Source: Chitinophaga ginsengisoli
GTDB lineage: Bacteria > Bacteroidota > Bacteroidia > Chitinophagales > Chitinophagaceae
DNA: 64,000 nucleotides
Direction of reading: 5' to 3'
NCBI RefSeq assembly: GCF_003014595.1
Contig: NZ_PYGK01000016.1
Coordinates: 1 to 64,000, forward strand
The notes under the pieces are model-generated. The model worked only from the letters and a program-made list of their open reading frames with translations, was not told the origin of the DNA and ran no database searches. Shown here piece by piece: positions 44,207 through 52,697 of the stretch. Position 1 is the first letter of the stretch, and every line of letters starts with the position of its first letter. A program made the position numbers and the translations under genes.

Positions 44207-45500
44207 TATCATACTGGGAATATCTTTCATCCTGTCAGGCCTGACGGCCTGTAAAAACGGGACCGATAAAGCGATGCACGCAGGTCATGCGCAGCACCAG
44301 TTGTATACCTGTCCTATGCATCCGCAGGTGGTGAAAGATCAACCAGGGCAATGTCCGATATGCGGAATGGACCTGGTGCTGAAAGACGCTAACAAAGAGT
44401 TAGTGGTCGACAGCAATATCGCCGGACTGACCAAACCGGTGAATGAACACGTCATTGCCAGCATCCCTGCCATCACGGCTGAAAGTGGTACCCGTATTTA
44501 TTCGTCTGAAGTGAACGGTGTGATCACTTATGATACCCGTCATCAGACAAGTATCGCCAGCAAAGTTGGCGGACGGGTAGAACGGTTATTGATTAAATAC
44601 AACTATCAGCCAGTAAGGAGGGGGCAATTGATCATGGAGATCTATTCTCCCGATCTGGCTGCGGCACAGAGAGAATTATTATTTGTAGCCAGGAATAGTC
44701 CTGAAATGCTTTCCGCTGCCAAACAACGTTTACAGTTGCTTGGTATGCAACCCGCACAGATAGCACAGGTGTTGCAATCAGGCAATGTATTATATCGTGT
44801 GCCTGTATACAGTAACAGTGATGGATATATCCTGGAAAAGTCTGCGCAGTCACAGGCTGTTGCTCCTTCGGCTATCGCAGCTCCTGCTGCCTCCTCGGGT
44901 GAGGGTATGGGTGGTATGTCAGGCGGTGGAACGACACCGGCGGCAACCAGTACTGCGCCCGCAGCTTCGCCTGTATTACTTCGTGAAGGGCAATATGTAA
45001 ACGCAGGACAGTCTTTATTCACCATCTATCAGGCAAGCGGTTTAGTGGCGGAGTTTGCCTTCACACCACAGGTGGCTGCCAAGATTAAAAAGGGCCAGAA
45101 ATTGTTGTTTTATCCCGTTAATAACAAGACGGCCATGCAGCCCGGCAATATTGGCCTGATAGAACCTGTATTCCGTAACGGTCAGAACTTCACCCTGGCC
45201 AGGATATACCTGCAGGACAGCCATTTCCAGGTAGGAGAATTGATGACTGCAAATATTCCAGTGATCTATACCGGTGGCTTCTGGTTGCCTAAGAAGGCGG
45301 TATGGCAATTGGGGAACAAGTCTGTTGTCTTTAAAAAGGAGCATAACACCTATGTACCCGTTGAGATAGTAGCAACAGCAACAACCGGTGATATGATACA
45401 GGTGAGTACAGATATCAGCGACTGGAGAATAGCGGCGAATGCATCTTACCTGGTAGACAGTGAAAGCTTCATCGAACTAAATAAGAACGTGCAACAATAG
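44184..45500 (+). CDS. RND periplasmic adaptor with heavy-metal-binding finger (CusB-like, first)
   Basis: This 438-residue lipoprotein (lipobox LSGLTAC) starts at ATG 44184, inside the TolC-like gene; a TTG at 44175 is less likely. After the lipid anchor comes a heavy-metal-binding domain YTCPMHPQVVKDQPGQCPICGMDL, seen at nt 44305-44376 and typical of CusB-type adaptors in Bacteroidota. The membrane-fusion-protein barrel-sandwich, hairpin and beta-barrel domains follow. An Ala/Ser/Gly/Met-rich insert (GEGMGGMSGGGTTPAATSTA) interrupts the lipoyl-like domain. It should link pump and channel and hand over periplasmic metal ions. A second adaptor gene follows 6 bp later. Confidence 0.88.
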   Translation: MRNSYIVSIILGISFILSGLTACKNGTDKAMHAGHAQHQLYTCPMHPQVVKDQPGQCPICGMDLVLKDANKELVVDSNIAGLTKPVNEHVIASIPAITAESGTRIYSSEVNGVITYDTRHQTSIASKVGGRVERLLIKYNYQPVRRGQLIMEIYSPDLAAAQRELLFVARNSPEMLSAAKQRLQLLGMQPAQIAQVLQSGNVLYRVPVYSNSDGYILEKSAQSQAVAPSAIAAPAASSGEGMGGMSGGGTTPAATSTAPAASPVLLREGQYVNAGQSLFTIYQASGLVAEFAFTPQVAAKIKKGQKLLFYPVNNKTAMQPGNIGLIEPVFRNGQNFTLARIYLQDSHFQVGELMTANIPVIYTGGFWLPKKAVWQLGNKSVVFKKEHNTYVPVEIVATATTGDMIQVSTDISDWRIAANASYLVDSESFIELNKNVQQ

Positions 45501-45506
45501 CGATAT

Positions 45507-46715
45507 ATGGAAAGAAAGAATTTCATCAAAACAGTGATAGTTGCTGCAGTCGCACCAGCCTTGCTGCTGGCCGCCTGTAAGGAAGCTGCTCAGAAGAAGC
45601 CGGCTGTAGTGCAGCAGCAGACTTATACCTGTCCCATGCATCCACAGATAATACGGAACAAACCAGGTACCTGCCCCATTTGTGGTATGGACCTGGTGCC
45701 TTTTGATAAAAGTAACAAAACTGCTTCCCTGACATTGGGAGAAAGTCAGATACAGCTGGCCAATATCACTACCATGACAGTAGGAAGTGCTGCCTTGTCT
45801 GACTATAAGCAGCTAAACGGCCGGCTGGTAACCGATCCTGAACAGACAGCGGTGATCTCCAGCAGGGTGCCTGGACGTATAGAAACGCTCTTCATAAAGG
45901 AGACCGGTGTGAAAGTAAATAAAGGGCAGCCCTTATATCGCATTTACTCAGAACAATTGGCGTCCCTGCAACAGGAATACCTGCTGGCAGCTGCACAGGT
46001 AAAACATTTTCCCGATGATGCCCGCTTTCAGCAGATAGAAAAGGCTGCCAGGCAAAAGCTGGTATTGTATGATCAGTCAGACAGGCAGATCAGTCAGCTG
46101 GTACAATCCGGTAAGACGGATCCTTACGTGACTTATGCGGCTACCATAAGCGGAATAGTGTCTGAGTTGTCGGTATCCGAAGGCCAATATGTAGCAGAGG
46201 GAAGCGCCATCATGCGACTGGAAGGATATAATCAGCTGTGGGTAGAAGCGGATGTCTATCCTGCAGAGGCGTCTGCTGTGGCCGTTGGGCAGTCTGTAAA
46301 GGTGGTGGTTTCCGGTTGGGAAAATGATCCTCAGACGATGACGGTTGCATTTATCAACCCGGTTTTACAGAGTGGCAGTCAGCTGATGCAGATCCGTGGA
46401 ACCGTACCGAACCCGGATAACCGCTGGCAACCCGGATTACAGGCGAATATTTTCCTCCCGCTAAAAAGCAGTGAAGACGTATTAAGCCTGCCTGTGGATG
46501 CCGTGATCAGAGATGGTAAAGGCGCACATGTCTGGATTGAAACAGCCCGCGGAAAATTTGAACCGCGTAGAGTGACAACCGGTATGGAGAACTTTGATAA
46601 GGTAGCCATCAGCAGCGGATTGGAAAGCGGTGACAAAGTAGTCATCACCGGCGCTTACCTCTTGTATTCGGAGTTTGTGCTGAAGAAAGGAGCAGACCCT
46701 TTGGCCGGTTTATAG
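45507..46715 (+). CDS. RND periplasmic adaptor with heavy-metal-binding finger (CusB-like, second)
   Basis: This 402-residue lipoprotein (lipobox LLLAAC) has a second copy of the metal finger, YTCPMHPQIIRNKPGTCPICGMDL (nt 45627-45698). The usual adaptor domains come next: a beta-barrel/lipoyl part (ISSRVPGRIETLFIKETGVK), a helical hairpin (YRIYSEQLASLQQEYLLAA) and a membrane-proximal domain (VVITGAYLLYSEFVLKKGAD). It lacks the Gly/Met-rich insert of the first adaptor. Two adaptor genes with one pump suggest a hetero-oligomeric adaptor ring or specialised chaperone roles. That is inference. Confidence 0.88.
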   Translation: MERKNFIKTVIVAAVAPALLLAACKEAAQKKPAVVQQQTYTCPMHPQIIRNKPGTCPICGMDLVPFDKSNKTASLTLGESQIQLANITTMTVGSAALSDYKQLNGRLVTDPEQTAVISSRVPGRIETLFIKETGVKVNKGQPLYRIYSEQLASLQQEYLLAAAQVKHFPDDARFQQIEKAARQKLVLYDQSDRQISQLVQSGKTDPYVTYAATISGIVSELSVSEGQYVAEGSAIMRLEGYNQLWVEADVYPAEASAVAVGQSVKVVVSGWENDPQTMTVAFINPVLQSGSQLMQIRGTVPNPDNRWQPGLQANIFLPLKSSEDVLSLPVDAVIRDGKGAHVWIETARGKFEPRRVTTGMENFDKVAISSGLESGDKVVITGAYLLYSEFVLKKGADPLAGL

Positions 46716-46765
46716 TAAACGATAATTAAATAATGATATTAATCCATTCAATAAAAACAACACTA

Positions 46766-47332
46766 ATGAAACAATTAATCAGAGCAGCATTCCCTGTATT
46801 GGCAGTTATTTTATTTGTAGCATGCAATAATAATCCTGCAACTGCAAAAGGCGAAAACACAACAGATACCATACCCCATGGAGGCCATGATCATAGTCAC
46901 ATGAGCGAAAGTAGTGCACCTGCTGCTGTACAGCTGAAAGATGATAAGCTGAACGCAGTATACCAGCATTATATACATCTCACCACAGCTCTTATCAATG
47001 GCGATGAAGCCGAAGCGAAAATTGCCAGCAATGCTATTGAAGCAGGTGCTGCAACTGTTGACGGTGGTAAAACGCTGGGAGCATCTGCCGCTAAGATAAC
47101 TGCCGCGAAAAATATCGATGCACAAAGAACAGCATACGCTGCTCTCAGTAGTGATTTTATTTCACTGGTGAAGAAATCCGGGTTAAATAGTGGCACGCTA
47201 TACGTTGACTATTGTCCGATGGCAATGGAAAGTAAAGGTGCTTATTGGATAAGCTCCAATGAAGCTATAAAGAACCCTTATTTCGGAGAAAAGATGATGA
47301 CTTGCGGGGAAGTAAAGGAAACGCTGAAGTAA
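46766..47332 (+). CDS. DUF3347-domain lipoprotein with His-rich linker
   Basis: This protein has about 188 residues from the ATG at 46766, which gives a lipoprotein signal (MKQLIRAAFPVLAVILFVAC); an ATG at 46733 would add 11 residues. A His-rich linker (HGGHDHSHM) precedes a DUF3347 domain with LNAVYQHYIHLTTALINGD and the conserved VDYCPMAMESKGAYWIS segment, whose Cys/Met residues resemble CusF-type and copper-handling sites. It is probably a periplasmic copper-binding accessory protein. DUF3347 proteins are commonly found next to Cus-type efflux genes in Bacteroidota. Confidence 0.85.
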   Translation: MKQLIRAAFPVLAVILFVACNNNPATAKGENTTDTIPHGGHDHSHMSESSAPAAVQLKDDKLNAVYQHYIHLTTALINGDEAEAKIASNAIEAGAATVDGGKTLGASAAKITAAKNIDAQRTAYAALSSDFISLVKKSGLNSGTLYVDYCPMAMESKGAYWISSNEAIKNPYFGEKMMTCGEVKETLK

Positions 47333-47378
47333 TATAATAGCAGGTATTGTAATCCAGTCACTTTAAAAAATCTATCGT

Positions 47379-49472
47379 ATGGAACACAAGCATGAACATC
47401 ATGATCACCAACATGAGCCGCAGCAGGAAACACCGGTTCATCAGCATGATCATCACAGTAATGAACATATGTCCAAGCCCGCGCATGGACATGAGCATCA
47501 CAAGGAACATGACGGCACGGACGGACATGACGAGCATGCGGGACACCATACGATGGATTTTCTTAAACGATTCTGGTTATGTATCGTGTTAACTGTTCCT
47601 GTGCTGTTACTGTCGCACATGATCCAGCTATGGCTCGGCATTGAAATATCCTTTCCCGGGGATAACTACCTGTTGCTGGCTTTGAGCAGTTTTATTTATT
47701 TCTACGGTGGATGGCCGTTCCTGGTAGGAATGGTACGGGAACTGAAATGGAAAGATCCTGGTATGATGACGCTGGTAGCAGTAGCTATCAGCACGGCTTA
47801 TCTCTATAGTGTGGCGGTAGTATTTGGTCTCCGCGGGATGGACTTCTTCTGGGAACTGGCCACGCTGATCGATATCATGTTGCTGGGACACTGGCTGGAA
47901 ATGAAATCGCAGATGGCTGCTTCCAGGGCGCTGGAGTCGCTGGTAGAGCTGCTTCCTGCCATTGTACACGTAGAGCGTAACGGACAGGTGTCAGATATCC
48001 CACTGAAAGAGCTGCAGCAGGATGATATCATCCTCATTAAACCCGGAGAAAAGATCCCTGCGGATGGACTGATCCTCGATGGTAGCTCCAACGTGAATGA
48101 GAGTATGCTCACAGGTGAGAGTGTGCCTGTTAGAAAAGCCAAAGACGATAAAGTGATCGGCGGAGCGGTGAACGGAGATGGTGCCTTAAAGGTACAGGTC
48201 ACTGGTACCGGTGGCGACAGCTATCTGAATAAAGTGATCAATATGGTGCAGTCGGCACAAGGTGCTAAATCCAATACCCAGAACCTGGCTAACAAAGTAG
48301 CGAAATGGCTGACCATTATATCCATCAGCGTAGGTATCCTCACTTTCATTATATGGTTAGCAAAGGGTAATGAGCTGTCTTTTGCATTAGAGCGGATGGT
48401 AACCGTAATGGTGACTTCCTGTCCGCATGCACTGGGTGTGGCTATTCCATTGGTGGTAGCCATCTCTACTTCACTGTCGGCCATGCATGGGTTACTGATC
48501 CGTAATCGCACCGCCTTTGAGAACGCCCGCAAACTGACTACGATCATCTTTGACAAAACAGGGACCTTAACGAAAGGTTCCCATGAAGTACAAAAGATCA
48601 TCCCTTTAAACGATCAGTTTTCTGCGGATGATATCCTGCGTTACGCCGCTGCTGTACAACAGAATTCAGAGCACCATATTGCACATGGCGTCATGAAAAA
48701 ACTAAAAGAGCGTAAACTGGAATTATGGGCATCCACTGATTTCATCTACATGCAGGGAATGGGCGTTAGCGGTACCGTAAACGGCAAAAAGGTAATCGCG
48801 GCAGGTCCTAACTATTTCAGGCAGGAAAACAGGCAAATGCCGGCTGTTCCTGCGGAAATTGATCAATCCACCGATACGGTGAACGTCATATTGGTTGACG
48901 ATGCTCCTGCCGGTATCATTACACTGGCCGACAGCATCCGTGAAACCGCGGCCGAAGCTATTGCTGATCTGAAGGCAATGGGCATCCGCTCCTTCCTGCT
49001 AACGGGCGACAATGAACAGGTCGCTGCTGCCGTGGCCGGTAAACTACAGATGGATGGTTATCTTGCCAATGTATTGCCTCATGAAAAGCAAAGCAAGGTG
49101 AAGGAGTTCCAGGACAAAGGAGAGATCGTTGCCATGACCGGAGATGGGGTAAACGATGCCCCAGCGCTGGCACAGGCCGATGTCGGTATTGCCATCGGTT
49201 CCGGTACCGACGTAGCGGCTGAGACCGCAGACATTATCCTGGTCAATTCCGATCCTAAAGACGTGGTGCAGATGATTTCCTTTGGAAGGGCTACCTACCG
49301 TAAAATGGTCCAGAACCTGGTATGGGCAGTCGGTTACAACGTTGTTGCCATTCCCCTGGCAGCGGGGATCCTTTATCCCGCATTTATGCTTAGCCCGGCC
49401 ATGGGTGCCGTACTGATGAGCCTGAGCACCGTTGTTGTTGCCATTAACGCAAAACTGCTGAAAGTAAAATGA
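47379..49472 (+). CDS. copB: CopB-type copper/silver P1B ATPase
   Basis: This 697-residue pump has a His-rich N-terminus of about 55 residues instead of a Cys-x-x-Cys domain, then TM helices and the A-domain (MLTGESVP). The metal site Cys348-Pro-His (CPH) is in VMVTSCPHALG. The phosphorylation motif is DKTGTLT (Asp392), followed by the ATP-binding HIAHG-type motif and GDGVNDAPALAQADVGIAIG. CPH and the His-rich tail are the marks of CopB (subgroup P1B-3) pumps, which export Cu (reported for both Cu+ and Cu2+) or Ag+ from the cytoplasm. It ends the copper operon. A very long palindrome follows 55 bp downstream. Confidence 0.93.
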   Translation: MEHKHEHHDHQHEPQQETPVHQHDHHSNEHMSKPAHGHEHHKEHDGTDGHDEHAGHHTMDFLKRFWLCIVLTVPVLLLSHMIQLWLGIEISFPGDNYLLLALSSFIYFYGGWPFLVGMVRELKWKDPGMMTLVAVAISTAYLYSVAVVFGLRGMDFFWELATLIDIMLLGHWLEMKSQMAASRALESLVELLPAIVHVERNGQVSDIPLKELQQDDIILIKPGEKIPADGLILDGSSNVNESMLTGESVPVRKAKDDKVIGGAVNGDGALKVQVTGTGGDSYLNKVINMVQSAQGAKSNTQNLANKVAKWLTIISISVGILTFIIWLAKGNELSFALERMVTVMVTSCPHALGVAIPLVVAISTSLSAMHGLLIRNRTAFENARKLTTIIFDKTGTLTKGSHEVQKIIPLNDQFSADDILRYAAAVQQNSEHHIAHGVMKKLKERKLELWASTDFIYMQGMGVSGTVNGKKVIAAGPNYFRQENRQMPAVPAEIDQSTDTVNVILVDDAPAGIITLADSIRETAAEAIADLKAMGIRSFLLTGDNEQVAAAVAGKLQMDGYLANVLPHEKQSKVKEFQDKGEIVAMTGDGVNDAPALAQADVGIAIGSGTDVAAETADIILVNSDPKDVVQMISFGRATYRKMVQNLVWAVGYNVVAIPLAAGILYPAFMLSPAMGAVLMSLSTVVVAINAKLLKVK

Positions 49473-49527
49473 TTCCTTGTTTAATTGAATATAGGTTTGA
49501 TATGACCGGGATCGGGATATAGTAGAG

Positions 49528-49632
49528 ATTCGTTAGAGATTCGCTTGAGATAGGCTTATCCTCCCTTAATCCTCCCTTTTAAAGGGAAGATTAAGGGAGG
49601 ATAAGCCTATCTCAAGCGAATCTCTAACGAAT
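49528..49632. repeat. 105-bp near-perfect palindrome between copB and the LuxR-type gene
   Basis: Arms 49528-49579 and 49581-49632 (52 bp each) are reverse complements with a single mismatch (49572 against 49588) and a one-base centre at 49580. Each arm contains internal repeats: GAGATTCG twice, and CCTCCCTT twice. It sits between convergent genes, so it may act as a bidirectional terminator. It is far longer than any terminator elsewhere in this window, and no transposase is near. A mobile or REP-like repeat is possible. Confidence 0.9.
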
Positions 49633-49696
49633 ACCAATCGAATCATGTCTTAATTTAGATGAGGTATTGGTACACTGTTGGCATACCTCCCCGGAG

Positions 49697-50347
49697 TTAA
49701 TGAAAATACATCTTAAACAATTCCGTCTTTGTCTTAATATCCAGCTTAAGAAAAATATTCTTCATATGATACTGGATCGTATTTAAACTCAGATGCAGGG
49801 ATTTAGCCACCTCTTTGTAAGACATGCCCTCCAGCACCATATCTATAATCTCCTGTTCCTTCTTCGTCAGCTGATCTCTCTTAACCGGTTTATCTGTCCT
49901 GTTACGGAAAAGCATATACCGGAAGATGTGCTGGCTCATGGCCGGCTGTCCATATTCAAGCATATGGATCATTTTATGTTCCAGGCTGTCAAAGTTTTCG
50001 GTCTTCATCAGGTAGCCGTCAGCTCCCTGATCAAATGCCAGCTGGATAATGCGTTTATTTTCTTCTTTGGTCAGTAGAACTACCAGCATTTCGGGCTTCA
50101 GTTCCTTAAACTCTTTTATTTCTTCCATACCGTCAGCATCTGCTGCCTGTGTGCTGAGTAAAAGCATATCGGGATTAAGGGTGGGGTGATTGTATAATAT
50201 CCGGAATGCATTAGAGGTGCTGTTAGTGTTAAGGCAGGCGGAAAAATGGCTGTTTTGGGAGATGTGTAAAATAAGGTCGTCACTGAATTGTACATCTTCT
50301 TCAATGATACCGATCTGGTATTTTCGATTCAGATTAATTGATAACAT
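49697..50347 (-). CDS. LuxR/NarL-type response regulator with degenerate receiver
   Basis: This 216-residue protein has an N-terminal receiver-like domain (about 10-130) and a C-terminal LuxR-type HTH (QLTKKEQEIIDMVLEGMSYK, then HLSLNTIQYHMKNIFLKLDI). The receiver keeps acidic residues near the start (IIEEDV), Thr93 and Lys115. The phospho-acceptor position after NPDMLLL is Ser65, not Asp, so normal phosphorylation is unlikely. Such pseudo-receivers act by ligand binding or protein contacts. It is transcribed towards the copper operon and away from the SPFH/PKS genes, and could regulate either. No sensor kinase is adjacent. Confidence 0.88.
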   Translation of the reverse strand: MLSINLNRKYQIGIIEEDVQFSDDLILHISQNSHFSACLNTNSTSNAFRILYNHPTLNPDMLLLSTQAADADGMEEIKEFKELKPEMLVVLLTKEENKRIIQLAFDQGADGYLMKTENFDSLEHKMIHMLEYGQPAMSQHIFRYMLFRNRTDKPVKRDQLTKKEQEIIDMVLEGMSYKEVAKSLHLSLNTIQYHMKNIFLKLDIKTKTELFKMYFH

Positions 50348-50993
50348 TGGTTTTTTGGATTTTGGTTCATTGGGAAATGGATAAACGTATTCGGTCTGTT
50401 CTGCGGTGAAGACAATAGAAACAATAGAACATTCACATTAAAAATAGGGAGCTAGCTAGTGTGCCCTGACCTGTCTCAGAAATCATGCATATAAAATTAT
50501 AGACTTTCGCTCAATTGAGGTGTATTCAAATCGGATTGGTTGTAAAATAAGCACTGTTCTATAATAAGATATTCATAGACTACACTTTTATGTGGTAAAT
50601 AATAGCGATAATAGCACGAATTTCATTTAAACGAATATCAGTAAAATTTAGATAAAACAAAGAATGAAATATCACTAGTTCTGTATAAGCCACATTTCTG
50701 CTGTTGAGTATGATAGCACCTTATTCACTTAGAGAACAATCGGACTGGTTGTCTTCATTGTTTGGGAACGTTTAAAAAATGTCCTGAAGCATCACGGTGG
50801 AGGCCGTGATGGCCATTTTCCTATATGTGTGTATGTTATGTGCCGGGAATAAAACCATAAAGCGTATTGATAATATGATAAAACCCATTAATGACAATAA
50901 ATGAAAACATCTATTAGGTCCCTTCACTTACCGTCAGTCATTTACATGTATATCATTGGCTAACCAGTTAAATAGTCTTGCAGAGGGCAGGTT
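50348..50993. other. Divergent regulatory region with two copies of a 15-bp repeat
   Basis: About 646 bp without a credible gene lies between the LuxR-type regulator and the SPFH gene. The 15-mer AATCGGAYTGGTTGT occurs at 50529-50543 and 50738-50752, 209 bp apart, same orientation, one mismatch. I found no full Bacteroidota promoter. A weak TAGTCTTG lies at 50973-50980, just before the SPFH start. Confidence 0.5.
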
Positions 50994-51890
50994 ATGAAAA
51001 AAATTTTTACCCGGACCGAGAGGAACGAAATCTTAAGAAGAGTGGCTATCGTAACACTGGTGCTTCTTTTTTTTCTTGTGTTTTTTCATAAGCGGATCTT
51101 CATAGTGATCAAATCGGGTGAAGCAGGCGTTTTATATACCATGGCGAATGGTACCGATATAAAGAGGACATATGGCGAAGGCCTGCATATCATTAGTCCA
51201 TTTAACACAATGGCGGTATACAATGTCAGAACACAAAAGCTCAATTTCAGTCAGTCTATAATCAGCAAGAATGGTCTTAAGATCGATTTACACTACGCCG
51301 TTTTGTTCAAGCCGGACCGGAATTTCCTTCCCTTGCTGCACCAGCAGGTGGGAGTAGATTATAAGACCACGCTGATTGCCCCCTGTGTACAGGCCAAGAT
51401 CAGGAAGGATCTAGCCTCACTTACGCCGGAGGATATCTATATGACGGAAAGAAGTGTAATAGAGAAAAATGAAATAGATAGTCTGCGGAAGATCCTGGTC
51501 AATAATAAAGTCCTCATAGAGGGGTATTTCATTTCAAGCGTGGTGTTGCCAGATTCGGTGAACAAGGCGATTACCGCCGTATATGCGAGACAGCAGCAGA
51601 GCGAGGAATATAATTACAGGCTGATAGTAGAGCGGAAGGAAAGGCAGCGTAAGATCATCGAGGCCCAGGGTATAAGGGATTTCAGTACGATCCTGAACGT
51701 GTCTCCCGCACAGTGGAGAGCACTTGATGTGACACAGAAACTGGCCATGTCGCCGAACTCGAAGATGATCATTATGGGTAATAATGCAAGCGGCCTGCCT
51801 ATTATCATGGGCGACCAGTTTACAACCGTTCCCAGCGCCACTTCAGTGAATAACCAGGCGCAGAATCAAAGAAGAAGGACACAACAATAA
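50994..51890 (+). CDS. SPFH/prohibitin (band 7) family membrane protein
   Basis: This 298-residue protein has one N-terminal TM helix (VAIVTLVLLFFLVFFHKRIF). An SPFH/prohibitin domain follows, with VIKSGEAGVLYTMANGTDIKRTYGEGLHIISPF (typical first 20: VIKSGEAGVLYTMANGTDIK) and VYNVRTQKLNF, then a helical segment with charged repeats (YNYRLIVERKERQRKIIEAQ). The C-terminus is Gln/Asn/Arg-rich. SPFH proteins form large membrane rings that organise microdomains. It starts a set of closely spaced genes leading into the PKS/NRPS cluster; whether it belongs to that cluster or is a separate stress module is open. Confidence 0.85.
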   Translation: MKKIFTRTERNEILRRVAIVTLVLLFFLVFFHKRIFIVIKSGEAGVLYTMANGTDIKRTYGEGLHIISPFNTMAVYNVRTQKLNFSQSIISKNGLKIDLHYAVLFKPDRNFLPLLHQQVGVDYKTTLIAPCVQAKIRKDLASLTPEDIYMTERSVIEKNEIDSLRKILVNNKVLIEGYFISSVVLPDSVNKAITAVYARQQQSEEYNYRLIVERKERQRKIIEAQGIRDFSTILNVSPAQWRALDVTQKLAMSPNSKMIIMGNNASGLPIIMGDQFTTVPSATSVNNQAQNQRRRTQQ

Positions 51891-51922
51891 AGTTATTTTT
51901 CATCAAGTAAAATAAAATTAAC

Positions 51923-52477
51923 ATGGCAGAAAATCAACAAGTTGAAGTTGCCGCCGCTGAGAAAGCAGATGCGAAGGCAATTATCAAAAAGCATGTACTT
52001 ATTTCAATGGGCGTAGGTGCAGTACCTATCCCGATGGTGGATGTAGCGGCCGTTACCGGTGTACAGCTTTCTATGATCAGCAAGCTGGCGAAGGTACATG
52101 GTGTACAGTTTGCAGAAGACCTGGGTAAATCTATGCTGGCATCACTGGTAGGAGGTGTGGGCAGTAAAGCACTGGTGACAGGCTTCCTCGGTAGTGCTAT
52201 CAAAGCTATTCCTGTGGTAGGGTCTGCTATCGGCGCGGTTACATTCCCTGCATTTGCCGGCGCTACTACTTACGCAGTAGGAAGGGTGTTTGATAAACAT
52301 TTTGCTGAAGGCGGTACCATGCTCGATTTTAAGCCTGCAGCTGTAAAAGATTATTTTTCAGAAGAACTGGATAAAGGAAAAGAAGTAGTCGACAACATCA
52401 CCAAAACAGTCAAGAAACCTTTCACAAGAGGTAAATCCGGCAAGGATACTGAGCTGGAAACAGACACCAATAACTAA
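51923..52477 (+). CDS. DUF697-family protein
   Basis: This 184-residue protein has the DUF697 core IIKKHVLISMGVGAVPIPMV, DVAAVTGVQLSMISKLAKVHG and two hydrophobic segments (SMLASLVGGVGSKALVTGFLG; AIPVVGSAIGAVTFPAFAGA). A charged tail ends ELETDTNN. DUF697 occurs with GTPases and in small membrane-associated proteins; no GTPase domain is present here, and the function is unknown. It lies 32 bp after the SPFH gene and 7 bp before a two-TM micro-protein, so these three are probably one transcript. Confidence 0.8.
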   Translation: MAENQQVEVAAAEKADAKAIIKKHVLISMGVGAVPIPMVDVAAVTGVQLSMISKLAKVHGVQFAEDLGKSMLASLVGGVGSKALVTGFLGSAIKAIPVVGSAIGAVTFPAFAGATTYAVGRVFDKHFAEGGTMLDFKPAAVKDYFSEELDKGKEVVDNITKTVKKPFTRGKSGKDTELETDTNN

Positions 52478-52484
52478 GCGGATT

Positions 52485-52667
52485 ATGTTCAGTATCTTAT
52501 TTAGCCCCTTATTTATCGGCTGGATAATTCTTTCGGTGGTCTGCGGAATAGTCGGCGCCCGTACGCGTACAGGCTTCTGGGGCTCCTTCTGTCTGGCCAT
52601 CATTCTTACCCCAATAGTAGTACTCTTACTGCTCTACCTTTTTCAGCCGATAAATAAGGGCAAATAA
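52485..52667 (+). CDS. 60-residue two-TM membrane protein
   Basis: This small hydrophobic protein has two spans (MFSILFSPLFIGWIILSVVC; FCLAIILTPIVVLLLLYLF) joined by a short loop GARTRTGFWGS, ending in a basic tail. This pattern resembles small membrane proteins common in Bacteroidota, without a known role. It starts 7 bp after the DUF697 stop, so it is most likely cotranscribed and real despite its size. The thioesterase gene starts 30 bp downstream. Confidence 0.65.
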   Translation: MFSILFSPLFIGWIILSVVCGIVGARTRTGFWGSFCLAIILTPIVVLLLLYLFQPINKGK

Positions 52668-52697
52668 ATTTCACATACCATAAACAACATTGAAGCG

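Noticed and set aside
49528..49632. Palindrome as the inverted ends of an insertion sequence
   Set aside because: The arms meet at a one-base centre with no transposase gene between or beside them, so it is not a complete IS.
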